Shown: positions 1 to 12,255, numbered from the stretch's first letter. The stretch: 64,000 nt of DNA from Liolophura sinensis (GCF_032854445.1 NC_088307.1:14074001-14138000), one strand, 5' to 3'. Translations and numbers: made by a program. Notes: a model not told the origin generated them from the sequence alone.

Positions 1-1138
1 ACCAAAAATAGCCAGGTACATGTACATGTATTTGACCACGTACATGTACATGCACCTACACATGACCACACACATGCACCTATGCTGTACATGTGTTCTA
101 AGACAAGGATATCCCAATACAGTACGTAATCATTTTGTAAGCGTGCTTGTTGTCTGCTGGCCAGTGAGACTGACTACATGTGTGCCCTAAGGGGAATTCC
201 TTGTTTTTCTTTATGACATGAAGGAGCCCTTAGTGCTTTTTGTCTTGTTTCTGGTCCTTCGTATTTGCCTTTTCCTTCATGTATTTTTACAAGAATAACT
301 CCATAACCTGTACATGTCACTATAGAGTTGATTGTGTAGTCCAAATTTGTACTGTTATCTTAAATGTTAGGCAGTTTAAAAGGATATATACATGTAGATT
401 ATTGATACATATTGAGACAGGTATACGTGTAGCTGTGTTCGAGTGTAAACGTTTGTGACATCTTGTGGTAGAAGTCTGATAATTGTCGTGTATTCGTGTA
501 GACAACCATAAGTTAAAGATGTCAGTGGACCAGCAAATCTGATGGCCTGCTTGCACTCTTTGTACTCATTTCAATTGTTGAACAGCACCCATGTCTTATA
601 TGATGCAGGGATCAATACAGGGTCTCACTGTGTCTTTTCTGGAAAATCAAATGGGCTAAAATTGTGAAAAAATGAAATGATTTTTTTTTTCTTACAAATG
701 CAATGTTTGTATAGATGTCAGTGATTTATGTTTTATAATATACACAGAAATAGCTTAAATGGGCTGAGAATGCATTTTTTACTTCTTTTCTTGGGGGGGG
801 GGGGGGGAGGGGGGCCCTGGTCCTACATTGTAGCTTTCAACTATACATTTTGCCACAGTATCTGCACTGCAAATTGAATGGACCATCTCTGTGGTGGCAA
901 CAAGGTGGAAATGTATATGCGTTTTGATGCAGAAGAGTTGATCCTATAAAACGTCTGCTATCCAGCTTTATTGGTTTGATTTATTGGCTGGAGCTCAATA
1001 GGGATAGGTAGAATACATGTACCTTTTGACCTACAGTATTTGTTCATGTGTCGTGAGCCCACTATTGTCATGCTACATGTGATCGATTCCAGAGGTCATG
1101 ATACAGCTGATGTACATATAAACCAGTATCTACTGGGT
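1..1138. other. Non-coding stretch, no gene seen
   Basis: AT-rich sequence with many ACATGTA/TACATGTA words (dense in the first 110 bases) and a G homopolymer run near 793-808. Short open frames here show no codon bias, splice pattern or recognisable domain. It is probably the far upstream region or first intron of the EEIG1-like gene. Confidence 0.6.
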
Positions 1139-1716
1139 GTGGGTCAAACATTCCTTTGTACATCAGTTCTTTATACAAACAGTTCAAACAGTTTTTTGTA
1201 TATCAGCTCTTTGTACAAACAGTAAAAACAGTTGGGTCAAACAGTTCTTTGTACAAACAGTTGGGTCAAACAGTTCTTTGTACAAACAGTTCAAACAGTT
1301 CTGTCAAACAGTTCTTTGTACATCCGCTCTTTGTACAAACAGTTCAAACAGTTGGGTCAAACAGTTCTTTGTACAAACAGTTCAAGCAGTTGGGTCAAAC
1401 AGTTCTTTGTACAAACAGTTCAAACAGTTCTGTCAAACAGTTCTTTGTACATCTGCTCTTTGAACAAAGAGTTCAAACAGTTGGATCAAACAGTTCTTTG
1501 TACATCAGTTCTTTGTACAAACAGTTCAAACATTTGGGTCAAACAGTTCTTTGTACATCAGCTCTTTGTACAAACAGTTCAAACAGTTGGATCAAACAGT
1601 TCTTTGTACATCAGTTCTTTGTACAAACAGTTCAAACATTTGGGTCAAACAGTTCTTTGTACATCAGTTCTTTGTACAAACAGTTCAAACAGTTGGGTCA
1701 AACAGTTCTTTGTACA
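1139..1716. repeat. Minisatellite array of CAAACAGTT / TTTGTACA modules
   Basis: About 580 bases built from two short modules, GTCAAACAGTTCTTTGTACA and AACAGTTCAAACAGTTGGG, in irregular order, giving composite units of roughly 35-55 bases. All three forward frames stay open because the modules contain no stop codons, so the proteins predicted here are artefacts. The higher-order order of modules changes along the array, suggesting repeated unequal exchange. Confidence 0.9.
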
Positions 1717-1788
1717 TGTACCCAATTACTTCATACCTGTACCATACAGTATGCACATGTACCTGTATATCAGAACTGACACACCCTA

Positions 1789-1949
1789 ACTTTCAGTGCA
1801 ATTTATGCATATTTTTAATTTGATCTTGGGGACAAAAATACATTGATTGGAATGTATTTGAGCTTTACAAAAAATTTAATTTATTAATCAACACCAAATA
1901 ATGCCTCCAGAACCCCTTGCAGACATGCAAAAAGGTTGAGGAATTACAG
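1789..1949 (+). mobile_element. MITE family A copy, 5'-truncated
   Basis: The stretch matches the interior of the element at 34755-34985 (for example TTTCAGTGCAATTTATGCAT) and ends with the family terminal sequence ATGCAAAAAGGTTGAGGAAT. The left terminal repeat is missing because the copy abuts the minisatellite. No coding capacity. Confidence 0.6.
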
Positions 1950-2591
1950 TGTCAGCTTATATTCTCCATATATACGTGTGTGCACGTACTTGTACTTACA
2001 TGTTAGGGACCATTGACACTGTCTTGTCTTTTATCAGCTACATGTATTGTGTAATCTTTAGTCTGTAGTTTCATACAATTTACATCGTACATTTTAAAAC
2101 TACATGTATGTGAATAAATGGATGAATTTTGGGAGAAGTTTGGGCATTCATGTACCTACCCTTCAGATTGCCTTTAACTTTATACATGTTAACATGATGG
2201 TGTGCATTTGTTAATTACGTTATGTGAAAAGAACAGTTGAAAAGCCCTTTTTGTTTTTTCTCAAATTCATAAATACACATATACGTGTAGTAAAAGCTGT
2301 TCACAAAAGAATTCATACGTATACATGTGCGTTGAATGCAACACCAGCCACTGGATTGGTTTCTTTTGTCACAAACATATTTGGCAAGACGTACATGTAT
2401 ATTTAAGGCCTTAATTGTTTGAAATTATAGTTCAAGGCATGGTTTTCTGAAGTATCAGTGTGCATGCAAAATGCGTACGTGCACATGTACTAACTGAGTA
2501 TTGTACACATGCCTGTGCCTGGTTGTTTGCGGCATCTACAAAATAGAAGTTTAAAAGAAAAATTCCAGAAAATAAAATGTCACATATGTAC
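1950..2591. other. Non-coding stretch, nothing recognised
   Basis: AT-rich with several TACATGTA words; no open frame with coding character and no repeat that I could match elsewhere in the window. Confidence 0.5.
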
Positions 2592-2831
2592 AGTACAAAC
2601 ATTGTACATGTATAAACCATATAATCTGATAATGCTGGTACAAACATGGTATAAATCATAAAATCTGATAATGCTGGTACAAAAATGGTATAAATCATAA
2701 AATCTGATAATGCCGGTACAAGCATGGTATAAGTCATAAAATCTGATAATGCCGGTACAAACATGGTATAAATCAAAAAATCTGATAATGCTGGTACAAA
2801 CATGGTATAAATCATAAAATCTGATAATGCG
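2592..2831. repeat. 39-bp tandem repeat, about 6 copies
   Basis: The unit contains GGTACAAACATGGTATAAAT followed by CATAAAATCTGATAATGC. Because 39 is a multiple of three, two reverse-strand frames translate as regular 13-residue repeats; I treat these as by-products of the array, since no gene context supports them. Confidence 0.9.
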
Positions 2832-3072
2832 GGAAATCAAGAAAGCGTTATCCATCATGATCCAGTTTCTACGGTCAGATGTGTTATGTACATGTACAAT
2901 TGTTTAGTATTAATGTGCTTTGTGCATTTTCAGCAGCTAGGGTTTAGGGGATGAATTTAGGACACAATTTAAATTGTGTTTAAAATGTGTCGTTTGTGAT
3001 ATTGGTTAACTGGTTAACAATATGTTTGGAGAGGAACCAAAGATCGCAGTGCTGACTACATAGTTTTAATTT

Positions 3073-3306
3073 AGTTATTTATTTATTTGATTTGATGTTT
3101 TATGCTGTACTCAAGAATATTTCACACATACAACAACGGCCAGCTTTATGGTGGGAGGGAACTGGGCAGAGCCTGGGGGAAACCCACGACCATCTGCAGG
3201 TTGTGGCAGACCTTACCACGTACAGCCAGAGAGGAAGCCAGCATGAGCTGGACTTGAACAAACAGCGACCACATTGGTGAGAGGCATCTGGATCATTGTG
3301 CTGTGC
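3073..3306 (-). mobile_element. SINE (tRNA-headed family 1), 3' and middle parts
   Basis: On the minus strand it carries the family landmarks: a body with CAGCTCATGCTGGCTTCCTC, the GGGTTTCCCCCAGGCTCTGCCC box, and a tail related to TGAGTACAGCATAAAACATC followed by A/T-rich simple repeat (read on + as ATTTATTTATTTGAT). The tRNA-like head is truncated. Related copies occur about 17 times in the window. Confidence 0.85.
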
Positions 3307-4665
3307 AGTTTAAAATTTTTTGCCATTGTTAATGCTTCATTCAATTTATTTTATTGATTTTGTTGTTCTTGTGTAAAATGTCAAGCCATAGGCCGAAGGG
3401 TTAAGCATTCTTGTCACATTTTTTGTATCCAGTTCTTTGTCACCATGCAGTTGAGTGCAGAACAGCTACATCATGTAGAGCTCTTGTGGGGCTGAGAATT
3501 GATCATATAGGCTAGCTCTGCCTCTGTGTCCAAATTTGTAAAGTCCATGACATCCAGGCATCTGAGCTGGGGCATAGAGGAAATAACTGCTCTTTACAGC
3601 AACCGGAAGTAACTTGAATGTGAAAAAGCACTTCATGATTCTGACCCATAATGAACCTAAGAGAGTCATATTGTTACATGTAAGTTTTATAGCTCCATAT
3701 CAGATTTGATTTGTGTTGAGATTGGCCAGGATATATTGGCTGTGATATTGCCGGATGTGGCGTGAAGCCATTTTGATCACTCATTCATTGCTAACAGGGT
3801 CACCAGTATCAGGCTACTGTAATGGTGTCATAATGCCCTGAATTCTGCCACACACCCCACAGAATTCTAACATTATATATTGTAATTCAGCCAACATTTC
3901 CAACTCTTCCCACTTCAATAAACCACTCTGCCACCCCACACCCCGCTACTACTCCTCCACTTCTCCACAACTGAACTGAAGAAAAAGGGCTATGTAATGT
4001 TACAGTGGTTGACATATCCTTCACATTTGACCCCTCCCTGCCCCCTCCCCTTCTCCCATTTTTGGGTCTTTCTGTCTACATTTAAACGTGGTTGGTAACG
4101 AAAAAGTTTGAAATGATTCATTTTGACTATGGAATGTACACATGTGAGCTGTAGCATTGATCTTTACCAGATGTATGTTTTTGATGGTTTTTTTCTTTTT
4201 ATAAAACTTTTAGCTGCCAGCATTCACAGTATTGCTTAAAAGATGTTTTTTTAGCTGTGTTAAGGTTTGGATTGTGTTCAGTCTTCGTCATATACACCTA
4301 CATTTACATGATTCAGCATTAGCCTAGATAAACGTTGATTGAAATAATAGTTGGAATATATGTGTCACAGCATCTTGTATGCAAATAATATTTCTACTCT
4401 GTATGGTACTGTATTTACGGATGCCTGTAAAATGGTAATTTGAGCTGTGGGAAATTCGGCCGCATTGGCTTCCACTCTCTCAGTTTGACATAACAATCTA
4501 TCAAATGATCTAGGGTTAACACCATCTTATAACCTCAGCATGAGGCTGCTGGTGTCTCATGTACTAATACCCTTGAGATTTTCCCATGTCAACCACAGTG
4601 GTTGTGGCGATAGCTTTATGCATGTGAACCATCAGAGGCAGGCTTTTATCGGGTCCCTAACAGGT
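3307..4665. other. Non-coding stretch before assembly gap
   Basis: Contains a C-rich tract near 4029-4055 and ordinary AT-rich sequence. I see no exon with matching splice sites and no repeat recognised from elsewhere in the window. Confidence 0.5.
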
Positions 4666-4865
4666 NNNNNNNNNNNNNNNNNNNNNNNNNNNNNNNNNNN
4701 NNNNNNNNNNNNNNNNNNNNNNNNNNNNNNNNNNNNNNNNNNNNNNNNNNNNNNNNNNNNNNNNNNNNNNNNNNNNNNNNNNNNNNNNNNNNNNNNNNNN
4801 NNNNNNNNNNNNNNNNNNNNNNNNNNNNNNNNNNNNNNNNNNNNNNNNNNNNNNNNNNNNNNNNN
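4666..4865. other. Assembly gap (200 N)
   Basis: Exactly 200 N, a placeholder length. The 14 bases on its left (4652-4665, GGTCCCTAACAGGT) are identical to the 14 bases on its right (4866-4879), so the two contig ends may overlap and the real gap may be absent. Confidence 0.98.
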
Positions 4866-4879
4866 GGTCCCTAACAGGT

Positions 4880-7639
4880 CTCCTTATCCCACCGGTAATT
4901 TACACAGACATCGAGTCAGCTGATATGGATAACTGTCCATGATACACAGTTTATATGAATTATTCATAAAGCATCAGCGTCAACATTTATCTTGTTTTCA
5001 TTTCATATACATATACATTTGCGTATAGGTTAGTAGGCCAAATATCAATACATGCACACAGATCAGAATTCAAACCCCAGTGTTGGCATTGGTACGGTTT
5101 TGTCTTTATAGATTCATTGGTTGCTTACATGTATTTGTTGTCAGTTGTTTTTGGATATCTGTTTGTACTACGTGCTGTCTGGCTGTACAATAAAAACCAT
5201 GCAGTGATCATTGAAGTTGTAACTTGTTAACTTGTACCAGCTGTTATCCCCCCCCCCTCCCAATTCCCCACAAGATGTAAATCTACATGTAGCATACTTT
5301 TGGAAAACTAACAGCTTTGCCAATCCTGCGGTTCTCTGATCAACATGAAATATTAATGTTTACGATCACAATAATTAGATTAAGTGGATAGTCTGAGTGT
5401 AATGTACACATAATTGCACTAATTGTACACACTCCTTTCCTGCAGTGTTCGTGTCATGGCATATTTGTGTAATCTTATTCATAAGTTGTTAATTTAATTA
5501 TGTTTTAATGTACTTGTAGCTTTTGCATTTATAAACATGTCAATGCATTTTATCCATTACAAGCCATGGTCTTCGGAGGACTGGTATGAATACTGTGGTA
5601 CAGTATGAAGAATCAACATGTGGTTTTGACCCCTACCCTGGATTGATTGGTTTCTGGTGTCACTCAGCTACATATACATACACATGCATACGTTTACATG
5701 TAGATGGTCACTGAGATAGCCAAATGAACCAATTTAGATTTGAATCATAAGACGAGACCAGCTTAACTTAAACAAAATGGAATTTAAAGAAGCTTTATCG
5801 AAAAAAAAAAAAAGCATCCCATTTACAGATTACAGCAGCAGCAGCCATCTGAATACTGAAACGGTTTCAGAATGACTTTGATCAATACAGTCAAGTGCCT
5901 GCATACACATACATGTACTGATAACATAGGAAGATAGCGTACTTTTTCATCCTGTTATGCTAGTGGAAAGCAGAGCCTCAAGTCATTGCCTTGTCAATTA
6001 TAGATTGTAACAGAACGCCTGCAATGTTATAATACATGTAATTTGACTTTCTACGATTATGTTGTTTGTGTCATCATCATTCTTGTGTTTTTCTTGTGAG
6101 CTGGGAAAGGAACGTTTGATATCAGTACAATAGGTGAAGATTCTGCTGTTTGGCGTTTGATTGGCTCCCGTTAAAAGACAGTGGGGAGTCAGCATAGTTT
6201 TTAATCGTGTGACGCAGGATCTCGATCCATTGTTTCGTCAAAAATAGATTTGTGTAGCGTAACATCTACACCGTTACAATGTATCAGTTTCCATTGTAGC
6301 GTCAGACTGTCTTTATTGTGAAGTCATAATGATGGGCTGGGAAATTACGAAACGGCATCAAGGTCGTGCTTCTGGGCGTTCGACAGGTCCCCATTTGAAT
6401 TCTGAAGAGAAAATGTTCTTTTTGGAATGCATGTATATAGAAGACAGTGTGTGTTTGCCATGTGCCAGTCCAGTGCATATAACATAGATTATGGATTGTT
6501 TGATAGCCATTTTTAAATAAAAACATATATGAGAATTTAAAGGTTTAGTTGCATTATCCTGTAAACTGAAAGTCAGTGCTGGACTTAGATATGTTTGAAG
6601 AGCAAACACAAGTGGCCAGTGGGTCTGTTTGTGGGAGCATGAAGATTCTCTGAGATCATGGGGTAAAGTCGCCTGACAGCTGGATCCAGAACCCTGGGTT
6701 TATGGGTCCACACAAGACCCCTGCTGTCCTTGAAACAGATTTTGCGGCTTTAATGTTGTTTTTCTGGAAAAGATTGACAGTGCTTTACTCAGCCCTCCTA
6801 TTTACATGTATGTTATCCCCAGCATGACCCATGGCATGTGCTGTTACCTCAAAGAAAAGCTCTTGAAGGGCATTTTAGAAAAAAAGTTGTTTTTTATGTG
6901 ATATTATTTATTTGCCTAATTTTTTCAACTTTGTAACCACTGCTACATCATTGAGCATTACTTCTACCCTGTATTGAGCAGACATCCCTTATGTAAGTCA
7001 TGTGTTAATGATGGTGTGCAGAAAACCTCATTTCCTGGCGGATTTAGGGACTATAATCTCAATACTCTAGTTTCATTACCAACAGGAGCTGTCCGCAGAC
7101 ATGACAGACCCACTGACACACATCTGTATGTTGGTACTGTCTAGATGCCTTTCCTGTTTCTATAAACATGTAAATGGAATAGGGCCTTCGTTTAAAGTAC
7201 TCCCAGTATATGAAGAGTTCAGGCACAAAGGCTGATTAATTTCAATTTTTCATGTGGAATCAAATGAACTTTTGTACCTACTGTAAGTCCTGTTGTTAGG
7301 AATGCAGGCACATGTAGGTTGGTGTAATAGTATTAACTATCAGAAAGTCAGGGAAGCATAAATAAATTTATGGAAACTGTTTCAAATTTCATGACTTAGA
7401 TTTTTTCAATGTCTTGGCATGAATGGCTTTTACAATACCCATGCAGTTCAGTGTCCTGAATAGGATGAATTTGATGTGAAAGGGTATGCATTTGTAATCT
7501 CTTATATGATTATTTTTTTAAGTCATGAGAATTAAAATAAACACTTGTAAGGATATTTTCACTATGGTATCAAAAACATCAGAACACAACTTTTTCAAAT
7601 ATTTTTTGCATGTTCATGCACTCGTGCCCAAAGTGATAT
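4880..7639. other. Non-coding stretch, no gene seen
   Basis: AT-rich DNA with a C run near 5249-5258, a poly-A near 5801-5814 and scattered TACATGTA words. The small open frames on both strands (for example 6302-6609 minus) lack recognisable domains or splice structure. Likely intronic or intergenic. Confidence 0.5.
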
Positions 7640-7875
7640 GCACTTTTTATATTTATTTATTTTTATTTGATTGGTGTTTTCCGCCGTACTCAAGAATATT
7701 TCACTTATACGACGGCGGCCAGCATTATGGTGGGGAAAAACCAGGCAAAGCCTGGCGGAAACCCACAACCATCCACAGGTTGCCGCCAGACTTTCTCACG
7801 TATGGCTGAAGAGGAAGCCAGCATGAGCTGGACTTGAACTCGCAGCGAACGCATTGGTGGAAGCACTTTTTATAT
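7640..7875 (-). mobile_element. SINE family 1 copy with target-site duplication
   Basis: A minus-strand SINE lacking the tRNA head occupies 7653-7862 and is bounded by a perfect 13-base direct repeat, GCACTTTTTATAT, at 7640-7652 and 7863-7875. The duplication shows this was a retroposition event, with 5' truncation at insertion. A (TA)n run follows at 7871-7890. Confidence 0.92.
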
Positions 7876-7892
7876 ATATATATATATATATT

Positions 7893-8573
7893 TCCATGCA
7901 TACATGTAAATGTATGTATTCATGTTACATATATAGTGTGAATATTCACAGCACCAGTAGTGCCAGACCACATCTACTTATCCCTTATCCCTACTGGTTT
8001 AATTCAATTTTCTGAATTCCCTGTGGTTCTAAGGCTGATAGGGCTGACTGGTCCCTTATGGGTCTCTCAGTCTGGCTATACAGACCCATTACCTCATCTG
8101 TCACTGTGATTCCTCAAGATCCATGTACACAGACAGATCCACAACCAGACCTCTTACCAGAGCTCTATCTCCACAGTCCAGCTTATTGGTGTCTAATGTG
8201 GTAGACACTGTAGGTACAGTACAGCTGGCCTTCACACATTACTCAGGTAGATGTACTACACTTATAGCAGCTTTTATAGGCTGAATACTTTGTCCATTAC
8301 AAAATGATTTTCTTTCAACAGAATTCAATTAGGAATTTGAAAAACAATTTTTTGACTCATGTACGTGTATATGTACCTCTGAATTGCATTATTAAAGTCG
8401 GATGGGGTGGTCATTTTTCTGAGTTATTGAAGGGTTTTCAGACTTTATTATAACATTTTCATTCCTTATGTGTACATGAACTTGTGGAGCTGTAAGGGGA
8501 AATGTATACAGTACTATTTAGCATTCATATTGTATACATCTTTATTCCATGATGGTTTCTTTATGTTTACGTG
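7893..8573. other. Non-coding stretch, nothing recognised
   Basis: Ordinary AT-rich sequence between a SINE and a MITE. No exon, hairpin or repeat that I can support. Confidence 0.5.
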
Positions 8574-8816
8574 TACCCTATTTCTTCTAATTTTTGGGAC
8601 ACCTGGTCTGCTCTTTTTTTAAGCCAGTATACAGTGTGCATGTAATTGTAGCATTTAGTATTTAGGGCTTTTTTTGTATTTTTTTTCTCACATTGTTAGA
8701 CCATCTAATGAACAACATACTCATATCTTTACTTTTACATAAAGGTTAGAGAGACATGTAATATTCTGCTTTCAGCGCTACTAATATCTGTCCAAAAAAT
8801 TAGAAGACTTAGGGTA
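8574..8816 (+). mobile_element. MITE family B copy (TA-flanked, TIR about 28 bp)
   Basis: Left end ACCCTATTTCTTCTAATTTT and right end (reverse complement) ACCCTAAGTCTTCTAATTTT are imperfect terminal inverted repeats flanked by TA. The interior is non-coding. A second copy, inverted, lies at 12485-12714 and shares the interior word ATATCTTTACTTTT. TA flanks and TIRs of this size suggest a Tc1/mariner-derived MITE, which is an inference. Confidence 0.7.
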
Positions 8817-8836
8817 CATGTAATTTCTGTCGGGGG

Positions 8837-10026
8837 AGAGACATCCACAAAATGCCACAAAGGGGGAGGGGAGGAGAGGAGAGAAATCCACATAATGCCA
8901 CAAAGGTGGAGGGGAGGAGCGAAATCCACATAATGCCACAAAGGGAGAGGGGAGGAGCGAAATCCACATAATGCCACAAAGGGGGAAGGGATTAGAGGAG
9001 AGAAATCCACATAATGCCACAAAGGGGGAAGGGATTAGAGGAGAGAAATCCACATAATGCCACAAAGGGGGAGGGGAGGAAAGGAGAGAAATCCACATAA
9101 TGCCACAAAGGTGGAGGGCGAGGAGCGAAATCCACATAATGCCACAAAGGGGGAGGGGAGGAGAGACATCCACATAATGCCACAAAGGGGAGGAGAGGAG
9201 AGACATCCACATAATGCCACAAAGGGGGAAGGGAGGAGAAAATCCATATAATGCCACAAAGGGGAGGAGAGAAATCCACATAATGCCACAAAGGGGGAGG
9301 GGAGGAGAAACATCCACATAATGCCATGAAGGGGAGGAGAGAAATCCACATAATGCCACAAAAGGGGAGGGGAGGAGAAACATCCACATAATGCCACAAA
9401 GGGGGAGGGGAGGAGAAACATCCACATAATGCCACAAAGGGGAGGAGAGAAATCCACATAATGCCACAAAGGGGAGGGGAGTAGAGACATCCACATAATG
9501 CCACAAAGGGGGAGGGGAGGAGAAACATCCACATAATGCCACAAAGGGGGAAGGGAGGAGAAAATCCACATAATGCCACAAAGGCTGAGGGGAGGAGAGA
9601 CATCCACATAATGCCACAAAGGGGACGAGAGCAATCCACATAATGCCACAAAGGTGGAGGGGAGGAGAGAAATCCACATAATGTCACAAAGGGGGAGGGG
9701 AGGAGAGACATCCACATAATGCCACAAAGGGGGAGGGAAGGAGAGAAATCCACATAATGCCACAAAGGGGGAGGGGAGGAGAAAATTCACATAATGCCAC
9801 AAAGGGGGAGGAGAGGACAGAAATCCACAGAATGCTACAAAGGGGAGGAGAGAAATCCACATAATGTCCTAAAGGGGGGGGGGGAGGAGAAACATCAACA
9901 TACTGCCACAAAGGGGGAGGGGAGGAGAGAAATCCACATAATGCCACAAAGGGGAGGGGAGGAGAGAAATCCACATAATGCCACAAGGGGGGAGGGGAGG
10001 AGAGAAATCCACATAATGCCAGAAAG
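8837..10026. repeat. 37-bp purine-rich minisatellite, about 32 copies
   Basis: The unit reads AATCCACATAATGCCACAAA then a polypurine block such as GGGGGAGGGGAGGAGAGA; unit length varies around 31-40 bases mainly in the purine block. The + strand is nearly pyrimidine-free within each block. All predicted proteins (reverse-strand ladders rich in W, H, Y, P) come from reading the array and are not genes. Confidence 0.95.
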
Positions 10027-10667
10027 CATGTACAGACAAATTAACGTGAAGAAATTAATTGTAAATGTACATATGTATATGTTGATTAATTAATAATTCT
10101 GGCTGTCCTTGTGTACAAAGACATCTGAGCAGAGGATGTTGAAATTTAAAAAGTGTGAGGTGTCACTGTGACTTGTCTACTTCAGCTCGCTCTCAGTAGA
10201 ACAAGCCTACATGCATTGTTGTATTTTCAGAGCTTTAGCTCTCTTCTGACTGTGACAAGGTAGCTCTCATACAGAAGTCAGTTGTTTACTTTGTGGGTCA
10301 GACATACCCTCGCCCACAATCACCACCCCCACACCTATAATCCTAGCCATGTGACACTTGTGGGATCTCCTAGCTGTCTCTCTGGTCTGGTTTCACTGGA
10401 TTGTTCGATGTCATTCTCCAGCGAATGGCGGGTCATTATATTAAACAAATCTGCTAGGCATTAGAGCAACGTACACCCTTTGTACTGGAATAACGGCCTT
10501 ACTGCAAACATTTCACTCAAATTTGAATTCAAATCCTTAACGTCTTGCTTTTGTCGTTCTGTTTGATTTTCAGTAAGATGTGTTTTAGAACTGAACAAAT
10601 AATACAGCACTACTGCACACAGTCAAGTAGAATTAATTTGATTAAACTACTCATACGTTTGACAACT
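10027..10667. other. Non-coding stretch, nothing recognised
   Basis: Unique-looking AT-rich sequence between an array and a MITE fragment; no supported exon. Confidence 0.5.
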
Positions 10668-10838
10668 AAGCATTATTTTATTATTCTGTGTAGACTGATA
10701 AAAGTATACTTTTTGTGAAACCCTGAAGCTGGCCAATTCAACCAGTGTACAGTAGTTTTGTCTCCAAAATCAAATCAAAAGGTGCGTAAATTGCACTGAA
10801 AGTTGATCTTTCATATGCAAAAAGGCTGAAGTAAGATA
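10668..10838 (-). mobile_element. MITE family A partial copy
   Basis: Matches the interior and right end of the copy at 17836-18318: GACTGATAAAAGTATACTTT, TTTTGTCTCCAAAATCAAAT, and TATGCAAAAAGGCTGAAG. The left terminal repeat is not recognisable. Confidence 0.6.
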
Positions 10839-11033
10839 GGGTAAGTACAGCTGTTAATGAAAGGTCATCTGCCAGAGTTAGTTGTGCTATTACAAGACTG
10901 TTAGCTACATGTAGTATATGTATATCTTCTTTAAAAAATGTTAGAGGAAACCAGTGGAAGAAAAGAAAACAGTGATTTATACATTGTATGTACCGTTATT
11001 CAGTAGCATGTAAAATGTATTATAAGTTAAGTT

Positions 11034-11938
11034 ATAAAAACTATTGAGACCATCAATAAGACCATCAAAATCAGACACATAGCTTATTTTGTGGGTTATG
11101 ATATGGTCGGGATAGATTGACATATGCTCAAAATAAGACCATCAAAAATGAGACACTCCGCTTATTTTGTGGGGTATGATATGGTCTGGATAGATTGACA
11201 CTCCCTCAAAATAAGACCATCAGAATCAGACACTCAGCTTATTTTGTGGGTCATGATATGGTTTGGATAGATTGACACTCCCTCAAAATAGGACCATCAA
11301 AATCAGAAACACAGCTTATTTTGTGGGTTATGATATGGTCTGGATAGATTGATACATGCTCAAAATAAAACCATCAAAATCAGACACACAGCTTATTTTG
11401 TGGGTCATGATATGGTTTGGATAGATTGACACTCGCTCAAAATAAGACCATCAAAATCAGACAGACAGCTTATTTTGTGGGTCTTGATATGGTCTGGATA
11501 GATTGACACATGCTCAAAATAAGACCATCAAAATCAGACACACAGCCTATTTTGTGGGTCATGATATGGTTTGGATAGATTGACACTCGCTCAAAATAAG
11601 ACCATGAAAATCAGACACACAGCTTATTTTGTGGGTTATGATATAGTTGGGATAGATTGACTCTCGCTCAAAATAAGACCATGAAAATCAGACACACAGC
11701 TTATTTTGTGGGTTATGATATAGTCGGGATAGATTGACACTCGCTCAAAATAAGACCATGAAAATCAGACACACAGCTTATTTTGTGGGTTATGATATGG
11801 TCTGGATAGATTGACACATGCTCAAAATAAGACCATCAAAATCAGACACACAGCTTATTTTGTGGGTTATGATATAGTCGGGATAGATTGACTCTCGCTC
11901 AAAATAAGACCATGAAAATCAGACACACAGCTTATTTT
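11034..11938. repeat. 77-bp minisatellite, about 11.7 copies, each with an inverted repeat
   Basis: Each unit contains CAAAATAAGACCAT and, about 24 bases later, CAGCTTATTTTGTGGG, so every unit carries the inverted pair CAAAATAAG/CTTATTTTG. Units differ at a few positions (TCGGG versus CTGGA; ACATGCTC versus ACTCGCTC), with variant units interspersed rather than graded. Confidence 0.95.
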
Positions 11939-11942
11939 GCAG

Positions 11943-12240
11943 CTTGCCATGGTCTAGTGGTTGTAGAGGTGCTTTATGGCTTTCAGTCACTCAGGTTCAA
12001 TAGGTTTCGGGTCTTGTTGACTTAATAAGCGATCAACAGCGCTTCCTGTGGCAGTTTAATGCTCCTTCAAGACTACCAATATATTGTGGATATCTACAGT
12101 GTATATGTCATGTGTGGGTGAAAGTTCATCATTATTTCATCAAAGGTCGGTGGTTTATCCTAGACCATTCACTTCCCTCCATTGCCAAACTGATTGTCAT
12201 TGTACCTGTATAAGTGAAAAATTCTTCAGTGTGCTTCATT
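11943..12240 (+). mobile_element. tRNA-headed SINE (family 3)
   Basis: The 5' part (about 11945-12010) looks tRNA-derived: GCCATGGTCTAGTGGTTGTA resembles an A box and TCAGGTTCAATAGG a B box. The 3' part ends in GTATAAGTGAAAAATTCTTC, typical of molluscan SINE tails. It lacks a foldable tRNA and I do not call a tRNA gene. Confidence 0.6.
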
Positions 12241-12255
12241 ATTCTGCAATACTCA

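Noticed and set aside
1137-1823. Several overlapping long forward ORFs (up to 207 codons)
   Set aside because: They are the three frames of a stop-free tandem repeat; all frames are open equally, so none shows coding selection.
8735-9986. Reverse-strand ORFs of 95-298 codons rich in HYVDF / CGIMW repeats
   Set aside because: All are translations of the 37-bp purine-rich array in different frames, with no start context, splice sites or family match.
8837-10026. CRISPR-like array
   Set aside because: Repeat-spacer appearance comes from length variation in a minisatellite; the 'spacers' are not unique sequences and the DNA is eukaryotic.
11945-12010. tRNA gene
   Set aside because: A-box- and B-box-like words are present but no cloverleaf with paired acceptor stem can be drawn; it continues into a SINE body and tail.
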